From Longimicrobiaceae bacterium (lineage in GTDB: Bacteria > Gemmatimonadota > Gemmatimonadetes > Longimicrobiales > Longimicrobiaceae), in contig DASVBS010000069.1 of assembly GCA_036375715.1 (NCBI GenBank), forward strand, positions 37,480 through 101,479: a stretch of 64,000 nt of DNA, read 5' to 3'. Position 1 is the stretch's first letter, and each line of letters begins with the position of its first letter. Below the pieces are notes generated by a model. It was not told where the DNA came from. It saw only the letters and a list, made by a program, of their open reading frames with translations, and searched no databases. The translations under genes and the position numbers were made by a program. Below are positions 44,115 to 53,324 of this stretch, one piece after another.

Positions 44115-44786
44115 ATGAACAGGTTCGCTTCACTTGCGCTGATCCTCGCCGTGCCGCTCGCGGCCTGCGAGATAGACAACTACCCGGCGCCCAATGCCGA
44201 GATCACCGGGCGGGTGGTTTATCAGGGCGAGCCGGTCAATGTGCGCCAGAACGCCATCGACCTCGAGCTGTGGCAGGACGGTTTCGAGCTACGGCGTGAA
44301 ATCCCTGTGAACCTCCATCAGGACGGCACCTTCGCGGCGCGCGTCTTCGACGGGGTCTACAAGCTCAACCTGAAGGAAGGGGTCGGGCCCTGGCGCGACA
44401 ATCCGGATACGGTTCAGATCACCCTGAACGGGTCCGAATCGGTGGACGTGCCGGTTGAGCCCTACTTCATCATCGAAGGCGAGTCGTTCACGCTGAACGG
44501 GAACACGCTCACCGCAGCCTTCGACGTGCGCCGCGTCGTCGAGGGTAGCGTCTTCGAGCGGGTGGGCTTGTACGTCGGACGCACGCAGTTCGTGGATTCG
44601 CGCTATCACCTGATACGCGCGGAGCAGGAGGGCGAGCTGGACGGCGATACCGGCCACTTCACGCTCACTCTCGACCTCGCCGACGCCTTCGCCTCGCATC
44701 CGCAACTCTTCGTGCGAGCCGCGGTGAAGACGGCGGGGGTGGAGGAGATGCTGTACACGCCGGTCGACACGCTCGAGCGGCCCTGA
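44115..44786 (+). CDS. DUF3823 surface lipoprotein (SusE/F-position protein)
   Basis: ATG 44115 is preferred to ATG 44109 because GAGAG is 6 nt upstream. The 223-residue protein has a lipoprotein signal (LILAVPLAAC) and begins EIDNYPAPNAEITGRVVYQGEPV, a hallmark of DUF3823, followed by a second Ig-like half (ESFTLNGNTLTAAFDVRRVVEG). DUF3823 proteins are the usual third gene after SusC/SusD in Bacteroidota-type loci and are thought to bind glycan at the cell surface. Its place here, 34 bp after SusD, fits that role. Confidence 0.88.
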   Translation: MNRFASLALILAVPLAACEIDNYPAPNAEITGRVVYQGEPVNVRQNAIDLELWQDGFELRREIPVNLHQDGTFAARVFDGVYKLNLKEGVGPWRDNPDTVQITLNGSESVDVPVEPYFIIEGESFTLNGNTLTAAFDVRRVVEGSVFERVGLYVGRTQFVDSRYHLIRAEQEGELDGDTGHFTLTLDLADAFASHPQLFVRAAVKTAGVEEMLYTPVDTLERP

Positions 44787-44844
44787 TCGCACGCTATTCA
44801 TCCGTTCACCGGAGATCCGTTCACCGGAGGAAGGAAGTACGTTC

Positions 44845-47800
44845 ATGTCCGCTTCAGTCCCTCGCTCCTCTCGCCGCCGTCTGCGGCCGCTGCTCGCGCT
44901 CCTCGTGGCCGGTGCGACAGCCGGCCTGGGGGCGTGTGCGCCGGCCACGCCGGCGGCGTCCCCTCCAGGCCCGGAGCGCTCACAGCAAGCACGGGCTCCG
45001 CAAGGGACGGAGCGCATCCAGGTGCTCTTCCTGGGTGATGCCGGGCATCACCGGCCGGCGGAGCGCCTGCGGGACGTGGCCACGCCCCTGCTCAACCGCG
45101 GCATCGAGTTGCACTACACGGAGAACCTCGCCGACCTCCACCTCGAGAACCTGCGGAAGTACGACGCGCTCCTGCTGTATGCGAACTACGAGGGGGACCT
45201 CCCCGCGGAATACGAGCAGGCGCTCCTGACGTACGTGCGCGAGGGGGGCGGCTTCGTGCCGGTGCACTGCGCGGCCGGGAATTTCCGCACCTCCGAGGCC
45301 TTCGTGCGACTGCTCGGCGCGCAGTTCGCCTCGCACGACACGGCCACCTTCCGCACCCGCATCGTGGAGCCGGATCACCCGGTGATGCAGGGCTTCGAGG
45401 GGTTCGAGAGCTGGGACGAGACGTACGTCCACAAGAACCACAATCCCGAGGGTCGTACCGTGCTCGCCTACCGGGGCGACGAGCCCTACACCTGGGTGCG
45501 CGAGGAAGGGAAGGGTAGGGTCTTCTATACCGCCTGGGGCCACGACGAGCGGACGTGGCGAAACCCCGGTTTCCTGGACCTCCTGGAGCGGGGGATTCGC
45601 TGGGCGGTAGGCCAGGACGTGCCGACGGCGCTCGCCGAGCGCGAGATCCGCGATCCCTTCGAGTATGCGGTGCTCGACGTACCCTTCCCGCCGCCGCACC
45701 GGGTGCGGATGCAGTATGAGGCGACGGTGGGTCCGATGGACCGGAAGTCGAACTACCCCCTCTTCTACCAGATGCAGCTCGCGCTCTCGCCCGAGGAGTC
45801 GATGGAGCGGATGATCGTTCCTCCCGGCTTCCGGGTGGAGCTGTTCGCCAGCGAGCCAGACATCGTCAACCCGATCGCCATGACCTGGGACGAGCGGGGG
45901 CGCCTGTGGGTAGTGGAGTCGGTGGAGTATCCGTACCCGCGCGAGATGTGGCCCGATGGCGGTGGGAAGGACCGGATCGTCATCGCGGAGGATACCGATC
46001 ACGACGGCCGCGCCGACAAGTTCACGGAGTTCGCCGACGGTTTCAACATCCCGACCGGGCTGACCTTCGCCAACGGCGGCGTGATCGTTCACCAGGCGCC
46101 GCAGACGATCTTCCTGAAGGACACGGACGGAGACGATCGGGCGGACGTGCGGAAGGTGCTGTTCGAGGGGTGGAGCCAGCGGGATACCCACGCCGGGCCC
46201 AGCCATCTTCGCTATGGGCTGGACAACTGGGTCTGGGGCGTAGTTGGCTACTCGGGCTTCAAAGGCACCATCGGCGGCGAGGAGCACGAGTTCTCCATGG
46301 GCGTCTATCGCTTCCGCCCGGACGGATCCAAGTTCGAGTTTCTGCGCCGGACCAACAACAACACCTGGGGGCTCGGTTTCAACGAGCAGGGCGGCGCCTT
46401 CATCTCCACGGCGAACGGCAACCCGAGCACGTATCTGCCTTTCCCCATCCGGGGATACGCCGGTTTGCCCGAGCTGGAAGCGGACGTGACGCAGAGCCTC
46501 GCCTCTACGCCGCGCATGATCCCGCTCAGCAACGAGTTCCGCCAGGTCGACTGGGTCGGGGCTTACACCGCGGGCTCCGGCCACGCGGTATACACAGCCC
46601 GGACCTACCCGAGGGAGTACTGGAACCGCATTGCTTTCGTCAACGAGCCGACGGGACACCTGGTCGGTGAGTTCCTCCTGGAAGAGAACGGCTCCACCTA
46701 CAAGGCCGAGTACCCCCGCAACCTGGTCGTCAGCGACGATCAGTGGTTTGCACCGGTAGTGGCGGAGGTCGGGCCCGACGGCAATGTCTGGATCGCCGAC
46801 TGGTACAACTACGTGATCCAACACAACGCGGAGAGCGATCGGCAGAAGCCCGCACCGGGCAACGCCTACGCCAACCCGCTACGCGATCGCCAGCACGGCC
46901 GGATCTACCGGATCGTCTACGAGGGGGCGCCGCCCGCCGAGCCGATGTCGCTGGAGGGGGCGAGTCCGCAGAAGCTGGTCGAGACCCTGCGGCACCCGAA
47001 CCGCCTCTGGCGCATGCATGCGCAGCGGCTGCTGGTGGAGCGCGGGCAGCGCGACGTGGTGCCGCGGCTGATCGAGCTGGTTCAGGACACCTCCGTGGAC
47101 GAGCTGGGGCTGAACCCGGGAGCGATCCACGCCCTCTGGACCCTGCACGGGCTGGGTGCGCTCGACGGCTCCGATCCCCGCGCACTGGAGGCGGCCCGGA
47201 CGGCACTGCGGCACCCCTCCGCGGGTGTGCGCCGCAACGCGGTGCAGGTGCTACCCGCCACGGAGGCAACCACCGCCGACGTGTTGGCGGCCGGGCTGCT
47301 CGAGGATGAGGATCCGCAGGTGCGTCTGCAGGCGGCGGCCACTCTGGCCGACCTGCCGGGGTCGGAAGCAGCGGGGCGGGCGCTGTTCGCGGCCTTGCAG
47401 CGCCCGGAAAACGCGAACGACGAGTGGATGCGCGAGGCGATGGCTCTCGCCGCGGCGAAGAGCCCGCAAGGGTTCCTCGCGGCCGCGGCGGCGGCCGGTG
47501 TCGAGGGAGCTCCGCCTCCGGCTCCGAACGCGGAGGATGCTCCCAGTCCGGTTTCGACCCTGGCGGGGATCGTGGGGCTGGTGGCGCGGCATGCTGACCC
47601 CGCTGCCGGGGGCGCCGCGGTCGCGGCGACCGCCGGGGAGGCGGACGTGGTCCTCGAGGTGGGCGTGGTGCCGGACGTCCTGAGGTTCGATCGGACCGAG
47701 TTGTCGGCACAGGCGGGACAGCGCGTCCGGATCGTCTTCAGGAACACCGACAACATGGAGCACAACCTGGTCTTCATCGAGCCCGGATCGCTGGCGAAGA

Positions 47801-48033
47801 TCGGACGTCTGGCGGACGAGCTGGCGACCTCGCCCCAGGGGCGCTCGCGGCAGTACGTTCCCGACGCGCCCGAGGTCGTCGCCTCCACCCCGGTACTCGG
47901 GCCAGGTCAGAGCTACGAGCTGACCTTCACGGCACCCACGGAACCTGGTCGATACACCTTCATCTGCACCATCCCCGGGCACTGGCGGGTGATGCAGGGC
48001 ACGCTGGTCGTCGAACCCGCTGCCTCCCGCTGA
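44845..48033 (+). CDS. ThuA - PVC-type dehydrogenase - HEAT - cupredoxin fusion lipoprotein
   Basis: This 1062-residue lipoprotein (signal ending GLGAC, Cys31) has four modules: a ThuA domain (about 50-260, RIQVLFLGDAGHHRPAERL and FVPVHCAAGNFRTS), a PVC-type glucose/sorbosone-dehydrogenase-like propeller (about 310-690, MIVPPGFRVELFASEPDIVNP), HEAT-like repeats (about 700-870) and a C-terminal blue-copper domain (about 925-1062). The last has a His in NMEHNLVF and the Cys-His-Met set in FICTIPGHWRVM, a classic type-1 copper site. The usual C-terminal cytochrome c of such proteins is absent, so copper may replace heme as electron acceptor. It likely oxidises a sugar in the periplasm. It follows DUF3823 within the operon. 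Confidence 0.9.
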   Translation: MSASVPRSSRRRLRPLLALLVAGATAGLGACAPATPAASPPGPERSQQARAPQGTERIQVLFLGDAGHHRPAERLRDVATPLLNRGIELHYTENLADLHLENLRKYDALLLYANYEGDLPAEYEQALLTYVREGGGFVPVHCAAGNFRTSEAFVRLLGAQFASHDTATFRTRIVEPDHPVMQGFEGFESWDETYVHKNHNPEGRTVLAYRGDEPYTWVREEGKGRVFYTAWGHDERTWRNPGFLDLLERGIRWAVGQDVPTALAEREIRDPFEYAVLDVPFPPPHRVRMQYEATVGPMDRKSNYPLFYQMQLALSPEESMERMIVPPGFRVELFASEPDIVNPIAMTWDERGRLWVVESVEYPYPREMWPDGGGKDRIVIAEDTDHDGRADKFTEFADGFNIPTGLTFANGGVIVHQAPQTIFLKDTDGDDRADVRKVLFEGWSQRDTHAGPSHLRYGLDNWVWGVVGYSGFKGTIGGEEHEFSMGVYRFRPDGSKFEFLRRTNNNTWGLGFNEQGGAFISTANGNPSTYLPFPIRGYAGLPELEADVTQSLASTPRMIPLSNEFRQVDWVGAYTAGSGHAVYTARTYPREYWNRIAFVNEPTGHLVGEFLLEENGSTYKAEYPRNLVVSDDQWFAPVVAEVGPDGNVWIADWYNYVIQHNAESDRQKPAPGNAYANPLRDRQHGRIYRIVYEGAPPAEPMSLEGASPQKLVETLRHPNRLWRMHAQRLLVERGQRDVVPRLIELVQDTSVDELGLNPGAIHALWTLHGLGALDGSDPRALEAARTALRHPSAGVRRNAVQVLPATEATTADVLAAGLLEDEDPQVRLQAAATLADLPGSEAAGRALFAALQRPENANDEWMREAMALAAAKSPQGFLAAAAAAGVEGAPPPAPNAEDAPSPVSTLAGIVGLVARHADPAAGGAAVAATAGEADVVLEVGVVPDVLRFDRTELSAQAGQRVRIVFRNTDNMEHNLVFIEPGSLAKIGRLADELATSPQGRSRQYVPDAPEVVASTPVLGPGQSYELTFTAPTEPGRYTFICTIPGHWRVMQGTLVVEPAASR

Positions 48034-48063
48034 GCGGCGGCCACCACCAACCGCGAGACACGC

Positions 48064-49620
48064 ATGGCTCAAGCATCCGGACCTGCACGGCCGATCAACG
48101 CGAACCGGCTCTTTTTCGGCACCTGCTTCGCGCTGGTACCGACCGCGGCCTCCTTCGCCATCCTCGGTGACGTACTGGGGGCCCTCAAAGCCGATTTCAT
48201 CCTCACCAACTACCAGGTAGGGTTGATCGGCGGCGCGGCTCTCTGGGGGATGGCGATCTCGCAGATCCTGCTGGGATCCTTCGCGGACTTCGGCATCAGG
48301 ACCATGTTCCGGCTGGCATTCCTGTGCCACCTGCTGGGCGTGGTCACCATGGTGTCGGCGACCTTCACCCCGGTCGCGAGCGGCTTCTGGGTGCTGTTCA
48401 TCGGCGCGATCCTGCTCGGGCTTGGCAACGGCTTCGTGGAGGTGGCGGGCAACCCCCTGGTGACCGCTCTTTTCCCGGACAACAAGACCACCAAGCTCAA
48501 CCAGTTTCACGGGTGGTTTCCGGGCGGGATGGTGATCGCGGGGCTGGCCAGCTATGTGCTCGCCATGACGCCGCTGGGCGCCTGGGAGTTTCGGGTCGGC
48601 CTGATTGCCGTTCCCATCCTGATCTACGGATCGCTCCTCCTCGGCCAGGCCTTCCCGCAGACGGAGGGGGTGAGCGCGGGCATCAGCTTCGGGGAGATGT
48701 TCCGGGCGACGTTCACCAGCCCGCTTTTCCTGGTGATGTTCTTCTGCATGATGATCACCGCCTCGCTCGAGCTCGGGCCGATGCGGTGGATCCCGGCCGT
48801 GCTGCAGTCGGGAGGCATTCCAGGCATCCTCGTGCTGGTCTGGATCAGCGGGCTGATGGCGGTGCTGCGCTTCAAGGCGGGTCCGCTGGTCGAACGGCTC
48901 TCGCCGACCGGTCTGCTGCTGATGAGCGCGATCGTGTCGGGGACCGGCCTCTACATGCTGAGCTTCGCCGAGTCGATCGTGATGGCGTTCGTGGTCGCCA
49001 CGGTCTACGCGGTGGGTATCGCCTTCTACTGGCCGACCATGCTGGGCTTCGTGAACGAGCGCATCCCGCGTAGCGGCGCGCTGGGGCTGGGTCTGATGGG
49101 CGGCATCGGCATGGCCATCAGCGGCGCCGTGACCATTCCGGTGATGGGGAACATCGCCGACCACCACGTGCCGGACCGGGTTCCGGAGCAGCAGACGGTC
49201 GCGCTCCTCACCGAAGCCACCAACACCCTCCCGGCCATGCTCACCCAGGTGGAGCCGTCCCGGCAGGGAGATGTGGAGACGGCGGTGCGGCTTTCGACCC
49301 GGGCGCTCGACACCTATGAGCAGGCCGGCACGCTCTCCGGCAACGAGACCGCAAATGCGCTGCGAGCCATAACGAGCAGTGGCGTGGAGGCGCCCATCGT
49401 GGGCGATGCGGCGGATATTCTCGGGCCCGCGGAGAACTACGGAGGACGCATCTCCTTCCGCTACGTTGCGCCGTTGGCGCTCATCATCATCGTGATCTTC
49501 GGTATCCTGTACGCGCGGGACCGTCGCGCGGGCGGCTACCGGCCGGAGCGGCTAGGAACTCAGCGCGAGCCGGAGTGGGCCACCTCGCCCGGGCTCAACG
49601 CCGAGGACGTGCTGCGTTGA
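48064..49620 (+). CDS. MFS transporter
   Basis: This 518-residue protein has twelve hydrophobic helices with family features such as GNGFVEVAGNPLVTALFPDN and a FHGWFPGGMVIAG segment, like the fucose/glucose-galactose porter group. The central and C-terminal helices include GPMRWIPAVLQ and AFYWPTMLGFVNERIPRSGALGLGLMGG. A soluble loop of about 100 residues before the last helix (about 375-470) is unusual. It is the probable inner-membrane carrier for the product of the upstream SusCD and dehydrogenase proteins. It starts 30 bp after the fusion gene. Confidence 0.9.
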   Translation: MAQASGPARPINANRLFFGTCFALVPTAASFAILGDVLGALKADFILTNYQVGLIGGAALWGMAISQILLGSFADFGIRTMFRLAFLCHLLGVVTMVSATFTPVASGFWVLFIGAILLGLGNGFVEVAGNPLVTALFPDNKTTKLNQFHGWFPGGMVIAGLASYVLAMTPLGAWEFRVGLIAVPILIYGSLLLGQAFPQTEGVSAGISFGEMFRATFTSPLFLVMFFCMMITASLELGPMRWIPAVLQSGGIPGILVLVWISGLMAVLRFKAGPLVERLSPTGLLLMSAIVSGTGLYMLSFAESIVMAFVVATVYAVGIAFYWPTMLGFVNERIPRSGALGLGLMGGIGMAISGAVTIPVMGNIADHHVPDRVPEQQTVALLTEATNTLPAMLTQVEPSRQGDVETAVRLSTRALDTYEQAGTLSGNETANALRAITSSGVEAPIVGDAADILGPAENYGGRISFRYVAPLALIIIVIFGILYARDRRAGGYRPERLGTQREPEWATSPGLNAEDVLR

Positions 49621-49645
49621 CCTCCTCCACCCGATCCAGAGCGAA

Positions 49646-50434
49646 ATGACCACGTCTATTGCGCTTCGTTCGCTGGCCACTGCCCTGGGCGGCTGTGTGG
49701 TTGGCCTCCTGGTCGCCTGCGGCGATTCCTCACCCGAGCAGCAGGCCGCCGATGAGCAAGCGGCCGCCGTCGCTGCCCAGGCACCCGAGGATGGCCCGGC
49801 CGTGCTCATCGTGGGCGGCGGCTCGAGCCACGATTTCGACGCCTTCTTCAATCAGGCAGACGGGGCCACGCTGGCCGAGGTCGGGGCGGAGGTCACGTAT
49901 ACCGATCAGCCGGGTGAGGTGCTCGGGCACCTCGAGCACGCCGATGTGCTCTACCTGACCAACAACCAACCGCTGCCAGACTCGGCGCTGCGCTCCGCGA
50001 TCCTCGCGCTACCCGCGCAGGGGAAGGGGCTGCTGATCGGCCATGCGGCCTCCTGGTACAACTGGGAGGACTGGCCCGAGTACAACCGCACCCTGGTCGG
50101 CGGGGGTTCGCGGGGCCATCGCGCCTACGGGGAGTTCACTGTCGAGGTCACCCAACCGGATCACCCCATCATGGAGGGCGTGCCCGCCAGCTTTACGCTC
50201 GCCGACGAGCTGTACCGCTTCGAGCGCGACGACGAGGCGACCCCCATCACCGTCCTGGCCACCGCCCGGGAGGAGGAGACCGGGATGGTCTTCCCCATCG
50301 TGTGGACGGTGGACGTGCCCCAAGGGCGCGTGGTGGTCAACACGCTGGGTCACGACGGCGCTGCACACGAGCATCCTGCCTACCGGAAGATCCTGCAGAA
50401 CAGCCTGGCCTGGGTCAGCGGGGAGGGATTCTGA
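49646..50434 (+). CDS. ThuA-like lipoprotein
   Basis: This 262-residue protein has a lipoprotein signal (LGGCVVGLLVAC) and a ThuA/glutamine-amidotransferase-like domain: AVLIVGGGSSHDFDAFF, VLYLTNNQPLPDSAL, GLLIGHAASWYNWEDWPEYN and QPDHPIMEGVPASFTLADELYRFE. ThuA is linked to trehalose and other 3-keto-sugar breakdown in rhizobia, though the exact chemistry of secreted paralogs is unclear. It is the second ThuA domain in the operon. The stop overlaps the cupin start (TGATG), so translation is coupled. Confidence 0.9.
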   Translation: MTTSIALRSLATALGGCVVGLLVACGDSSPEQQAADEQAAAVAAQAPEDGPAVLIVGGGSSHDFDAFFNQADGATLAEVGAEVTYTDQPGEVLGHLEHADVLYLTNNQPLPDSALRSAILALPAQGKGLLIGHAASWYNWEDWPEYNRTLVGGGSRGHRAYGEFTVEVTQPDHPIMEGVPASFTLADELYRFERDDEATPITVLATAREEETGMVFPIVWTVDVPQGRVVVNTLGHDGAAHEHPAYRKILQNSLAWVSGEGF

Positions 50435-50886
50435 TGAGTCAGGTGGGAAAGCTCCGCTTCGTCGGCGTCAAGGAAGCCGAGCACGAGCGGCAGCCGACGG
50501 GGCTGCACCACTGGCTCTCAAAGCCGGGGGTGACCGAGGCCGAGAATCTAGTGCTGGTTCGGGTCTATATGCCGCCGGGTCAGGGCCACGGCTTCCACCG
50601 CCACCCGGAGCTCGAGGAGATCATCTATGTCCTCTCCGGGACGGCGGAACAGTGGGTGGGCGAGGAGCGCCGCCTCCTCGGCCCGGGCGAGATCGCCCAC
50701 ATTCCGCGCGACCTGGTCCATGCCACCTACAACGGGGGCGACGAGGAGCTGCAGTTCCTGGCCATCCTCTCCCCTGCCCATTATGAGGGACCTTTTGCGG
50801 TAGACGTGTATGACGAGGAGCCGTGGCGTTCGCTGCGACCTCCTCTCTCCAGCGAGAGCTCGAAACCAGAGGCCCGGACGGGATGA
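50434..50886 (+). CDS. Cupin-domain protein
   Basis: ATG 50434 (150 residues) overlaps the upstream stop. A cupin core is visible with GHGFHRHPELEEIIYVLSG (His-His-Glu metal ligands) and HIPRDLVHATYNGG (fourth His). It lacks a signal peptide and is cytosolic. Such cupins often act as sugar isomerases, lyases or metal-dependent accessory enzymes. The stop overlaps the ATG of the UPF0261 gene. Substrate is unknown; the operon context suggests handling of an oxidised sugar. Confidence 0.88.
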   Translation: MSQVGKLRFVGVKEAEHERQPTGLHHWLSKPGVTEAENLVLVRVYMPPGQGHGFHRHPELEEIIYVLSGTAEQWVGEERRLLGPGEIAHIPRDLVHATYNGGDEELQFLAILSPAHYEGPFAVDVYDEEPWRSLRPPLSSESSKPEARTG

Positions 50887-52103
50887 TGAGTACCCGGCGC
50901 ACGGTGCTGCTGATCGGCACGCTCGATACCAAGGAGGCGGAACTGGTCTATGTCCGCGGGTTGATCGAGGCCCGCGGACACAATGTAGTGCTCATGGATG
51001 CCGGCATCCTGCGTGACCCGGAGACGATGCCGGAGGTCACCGCCCGCGAGGTGGCCGAGGCCGGTGGAAGTAGCCTCGAGGCGCTGCGGAAGAAGGGCGA
51101 CCGAGGCAGCGCGATCGACGTGATGATCGCGGGGGTGCGCAAGCTGGCGCGGGAGCTGTTCGACGCGGGCCGCGTGCACGGCGTGCTCGCCCTCGGCGGG
51201 GGCGGCGGGACCAGCATCGCCACCGCCGCCATGCGGGAGCTGCCGGTCGGAGTGCCGAAGCTGATGGTCTCCACCCTCGCTTCCGGGAACACGCGCCCGT
51301 ACGTCGGCGAGACGGACATCACCATGATGTACTCGGTCGTCGACATCGCCGGGCTGAACCGGCTGTCGCGTCGCATCCTCGCCAACGCCGCTGGCGCGCT
51401 GTGCGGGATGCTCGAACAGGAGGTGCCCCCCGCCGAAGATCACCCCATCGTGGCGGCCACCATGTTCGGCGTGACCACCCCGTGCGTGGACCGCGTGCGC
51501 GCGCGCCTCGAGGAGGCCGGATACGAGCCGCTGGTCTTCCACGCCACCGGCACCGGTGGTCGGGCGATGGAGAAGCTCATCGACGCCGGCTTCGTCGTGG
51601 CGGTTGCCGACATGACCACCACCGAGTGGTGTGACGAGGTGGTGGGAGGTGTCCTTTCCGCCGGCCCTGACCGACTCAGTGCGGCGGGGCGCGCGGGGAT
51701 TCCGCAGGTCGTCTCTTGCGGGGCGCTGGATATGGTCAACTTCGGCGCGGCCGACACAGTGCCGGAACAGTTCCGCGACCGGAATCTGTACCGGCACAAC
51801 CCGATGGTGACCCTCATGCGCACCACACCTGCGGAGTGCGCCGAGATCGCCCGCCGGATCGCGGAGAAGCTGAATGCCGCCCGTGGTCCTACAGTCCTGA
51901 TGCTGCCGCTGCGCGGGGTCAGCGCGCTGGACAAGGAAGGCGGGGCGTTTCACGACCCCGAAGCGAACGCGGCGCTCTTCGCCGCGCTTCGTGAGCATGT
52001 GCGACCTCCGGTCGAGATCGTCGAGGTGGACGCACACATCAACGATCCGCAGTTCGCGGATGCGGCCGTCGATCGCCTGCTCGAGCTGCTCGGGCGTTCA
52101 TAA
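50883..52103 (+). CDS. UPF0261 (Tm-1-like ATP-binding) protein
   Basis: ATG 50883 overlaps the cupin stop. The 406-residue protein matches UPF0261 from end to end: VLLIGTLDTKEAELVYVRGLI, VLALGGGGGTSIATAAMRELP, PKLMVSTLASGNTRPYVGETDI, FHATGTGGRAMEKLIDAGF and ALREHVRPPVEIVEVDAHIND. It is equivalent to the N-terminal domain of the tomato Tm-1 protein, an ATP-binding domain. Bacterial function is not established. It is followed by the TIM-barrel gene equivalent to the Tm-1 C-terminal domain, suggesting the two proteins act together. Confidence 0.92.
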   Translation: MMSTRRTVLLIGTLDTKEAELVYVRGLIEARGHNVVLMDAGILRDPETMPEVTAREVAEAGGSSLEALRKKGDRGSAIDVMIAGVRKLARELFDAGRVHGVLALGGGGGTSIATAAMRELPVGVPKLMVSTLASGNTRPYVGETDITMMYSVVDIAGLNRLSRRILANAAGALCGMLEQEVPPAEDHPIVAATMFGVTTPCVDRVRARLEEAGYEPLVFHATGTGGRAMEKLIDAGFVVAVADMTTTEWCDEVVGGVLSAGPDRLSAAGRAGIPQVVSCGALDMVNFGAADTVPEQFRDRNLYRHNPMVTLMRTTPAECAEIARRIAEKLNAARGPTVLMLPLRGVSALDKEGGAFHDPEANAALFAALREHVRPPVEIVEVDAHINDPQFADAAVDRLLELLGRS

Positions 52104-52132
52104 ACCTCAACTTACCGTCAGGAATTCGCTTC

Positions 52133-52993
52133 ATGCCTTTCATCAGTTACGAGGAATGTCTTCGCCGCCTGCGGGCGGAACGCGCTGCCGGACGTCCCAT
52201 CATCGGTGCCGGCGCTGGTACGGGGATCTCCGCCAAGTTCGCCGAGCGCGGTGGAGTGGACATCATCATCATCTACAATTCGGGGCGTTACCGGATGGCG
52301 GGGCGGGGAAGCTCGGCCGGGCTGATGCCCTATGGCGACGCGAACGCGATCGTGCAGGAGATGGCGGGTGAGGTGCTGCCGATCGTGAAGGACACCCCCG
52401 TGCTGGCGGGCGTCTGTGGAACCGACCCGTTCCGCTTCATGAAGGTGTTCCTGAAGCAGCTCAAGGAGATGGGCTTCGACGGCGTGCAGAACTTCCCCAC
52501 CGTGGGCGTCATCGACGGCAACTTCCGCAGGATCCTCGAGGAGACGGGCATGAGCTACGACCTCGAGGTCGAGATGATCCGCACGGCGCACGAGCTGGGG
52601 ATGCTCACCTGCCCGTACGTCTTCGACGAGGAGCAGGCGGTGAAGATGGCCGAGGCCGGCGCCGACCTGATCGTGACCCACATGAACACGACCGTCGCGG
52701 GCTCGGTCGGCGTGAACCCCGAGACCGCACCGACGCTGGACGAGGCGGTGGAGAGGATCGCGCGCATGCGCGACGCCGCGCGCTCGGTGAACCCGGATGT
52801 CTTCGTGATCTGCCACGGCGGCCCGATCGCCTACCCCGACGACGTGCAGTACATCCTGGACAACACCGACGGGATCGACGGGTTCTTCGGGGCGTCGAGC
52901 ATCGAGCGCCTGGCTGCCGAGCCGGCGATCGAGGCGCAGGCGCGCGCCTTCAAGGAACTGCGCATCCCCGCGCGCCCCGAGCCCGTGGCCTGA
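52133..52993 (+). CDS. TIM-barrel / PEP-hydrolase-family protein
   Basis: This 286-residue protein matches the TIM-barrel signal-transduction/phosphoenolpyruvate-hydrolase-like family: GRPIIGAGAGTGISAKFAERGG, MAGRGSSAGLMPYGDANAIV, VLAGVCGTDPFRFM, FDGVQNFPTVGVIDGNFR and GADLIVTHMNTTVAGSVG. It corresponds to the C-terminal domain of plant Tm-1. It lies 29 bp after the UPF0261 gene and ends the operon. A large heptamer inverted repeat begins 10 bp after the stop and may serve as the terminator. The reaction is unproven; carbon-carbon or enol-phosphate chemistry has been suggested for the family. Confidence 0.9.
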   Translation: MPFISYEECLRRLRAERAAGRPIIGAGAGTGISAKFAERGGVDIIIIYNSGRYRMAGRGSSAGLMPYGDANAIVQEMAGEVLPIVKDTPVLAGVCGTDPFRFMKVFLKQLKEMGFDGVQNFPTVGVIDGNFRRILEETGMSYDLEVEMIRTAHELGMLTCPYVFDEEQAVKMAEAGADLIVTHMNTTVAGSVGVNPETAPTLDEAVERIARMRDAARSVNPDVFVICHGGPIAYPDDVQYILDNTDGIDGFFGASSIERLAAEPAIEAQARAFKELRIPARPEPVA

Positions 52994-53003
52994 TCGAGGC
53001 AGC

Positions 53004-53141
53004 GAAGCCAGAGGCCAAGAAGCCAGGAGCCAGAAGTCAGGAGCCAGAATCAACGGGGGATGGCGCCAGAACTCGCGAATCCCGATCCGTCCTTCTGGCT
53101 CCTGGCTCCTGGCTCCTGGCTTCTAGCTTCTGTCTCCTGAC
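53004..53141. repeat. Large GRAGCYA heptamer inverted repeat after the operon
   Basis: The left arm (53004-53050) reads GAAGCCA, GAGGCCA, GAAGCCA, GGAGCCA, GAAGTCA, GGAGCCA with one extra A. The right arm (53091-53141) read on the minus strand gives GGAGACA, GAAGCTA, GAAGCCA, then three GGAGCCA. The arms are about 50 bp and enclose a 40-bp loop, giving a very long imperfect hairpin. It is the largest of three members of this family. The remaining 52994-53324 gap holds an AT-rich stretch near 53213-53245 that could promote the next gene. Confidence 0.85.
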
Positions 53142-53324
53142 ATGTCCCCTCTCAACGACATGAACTGTCATCCCGCCGGGCCGGTCTGCACTCTCCGAAG
53201 GGCCGAGTGGAGGATTGTAAGTTATTGTATATCAATCTGATGCGGAAAATGGCAGGGCTGGCACGTGGCCTGATCCGTGGCTCGGGCAGAAGGCTGTTGA
53301 TGTCCGCATCCACAGGAGGTTGCT

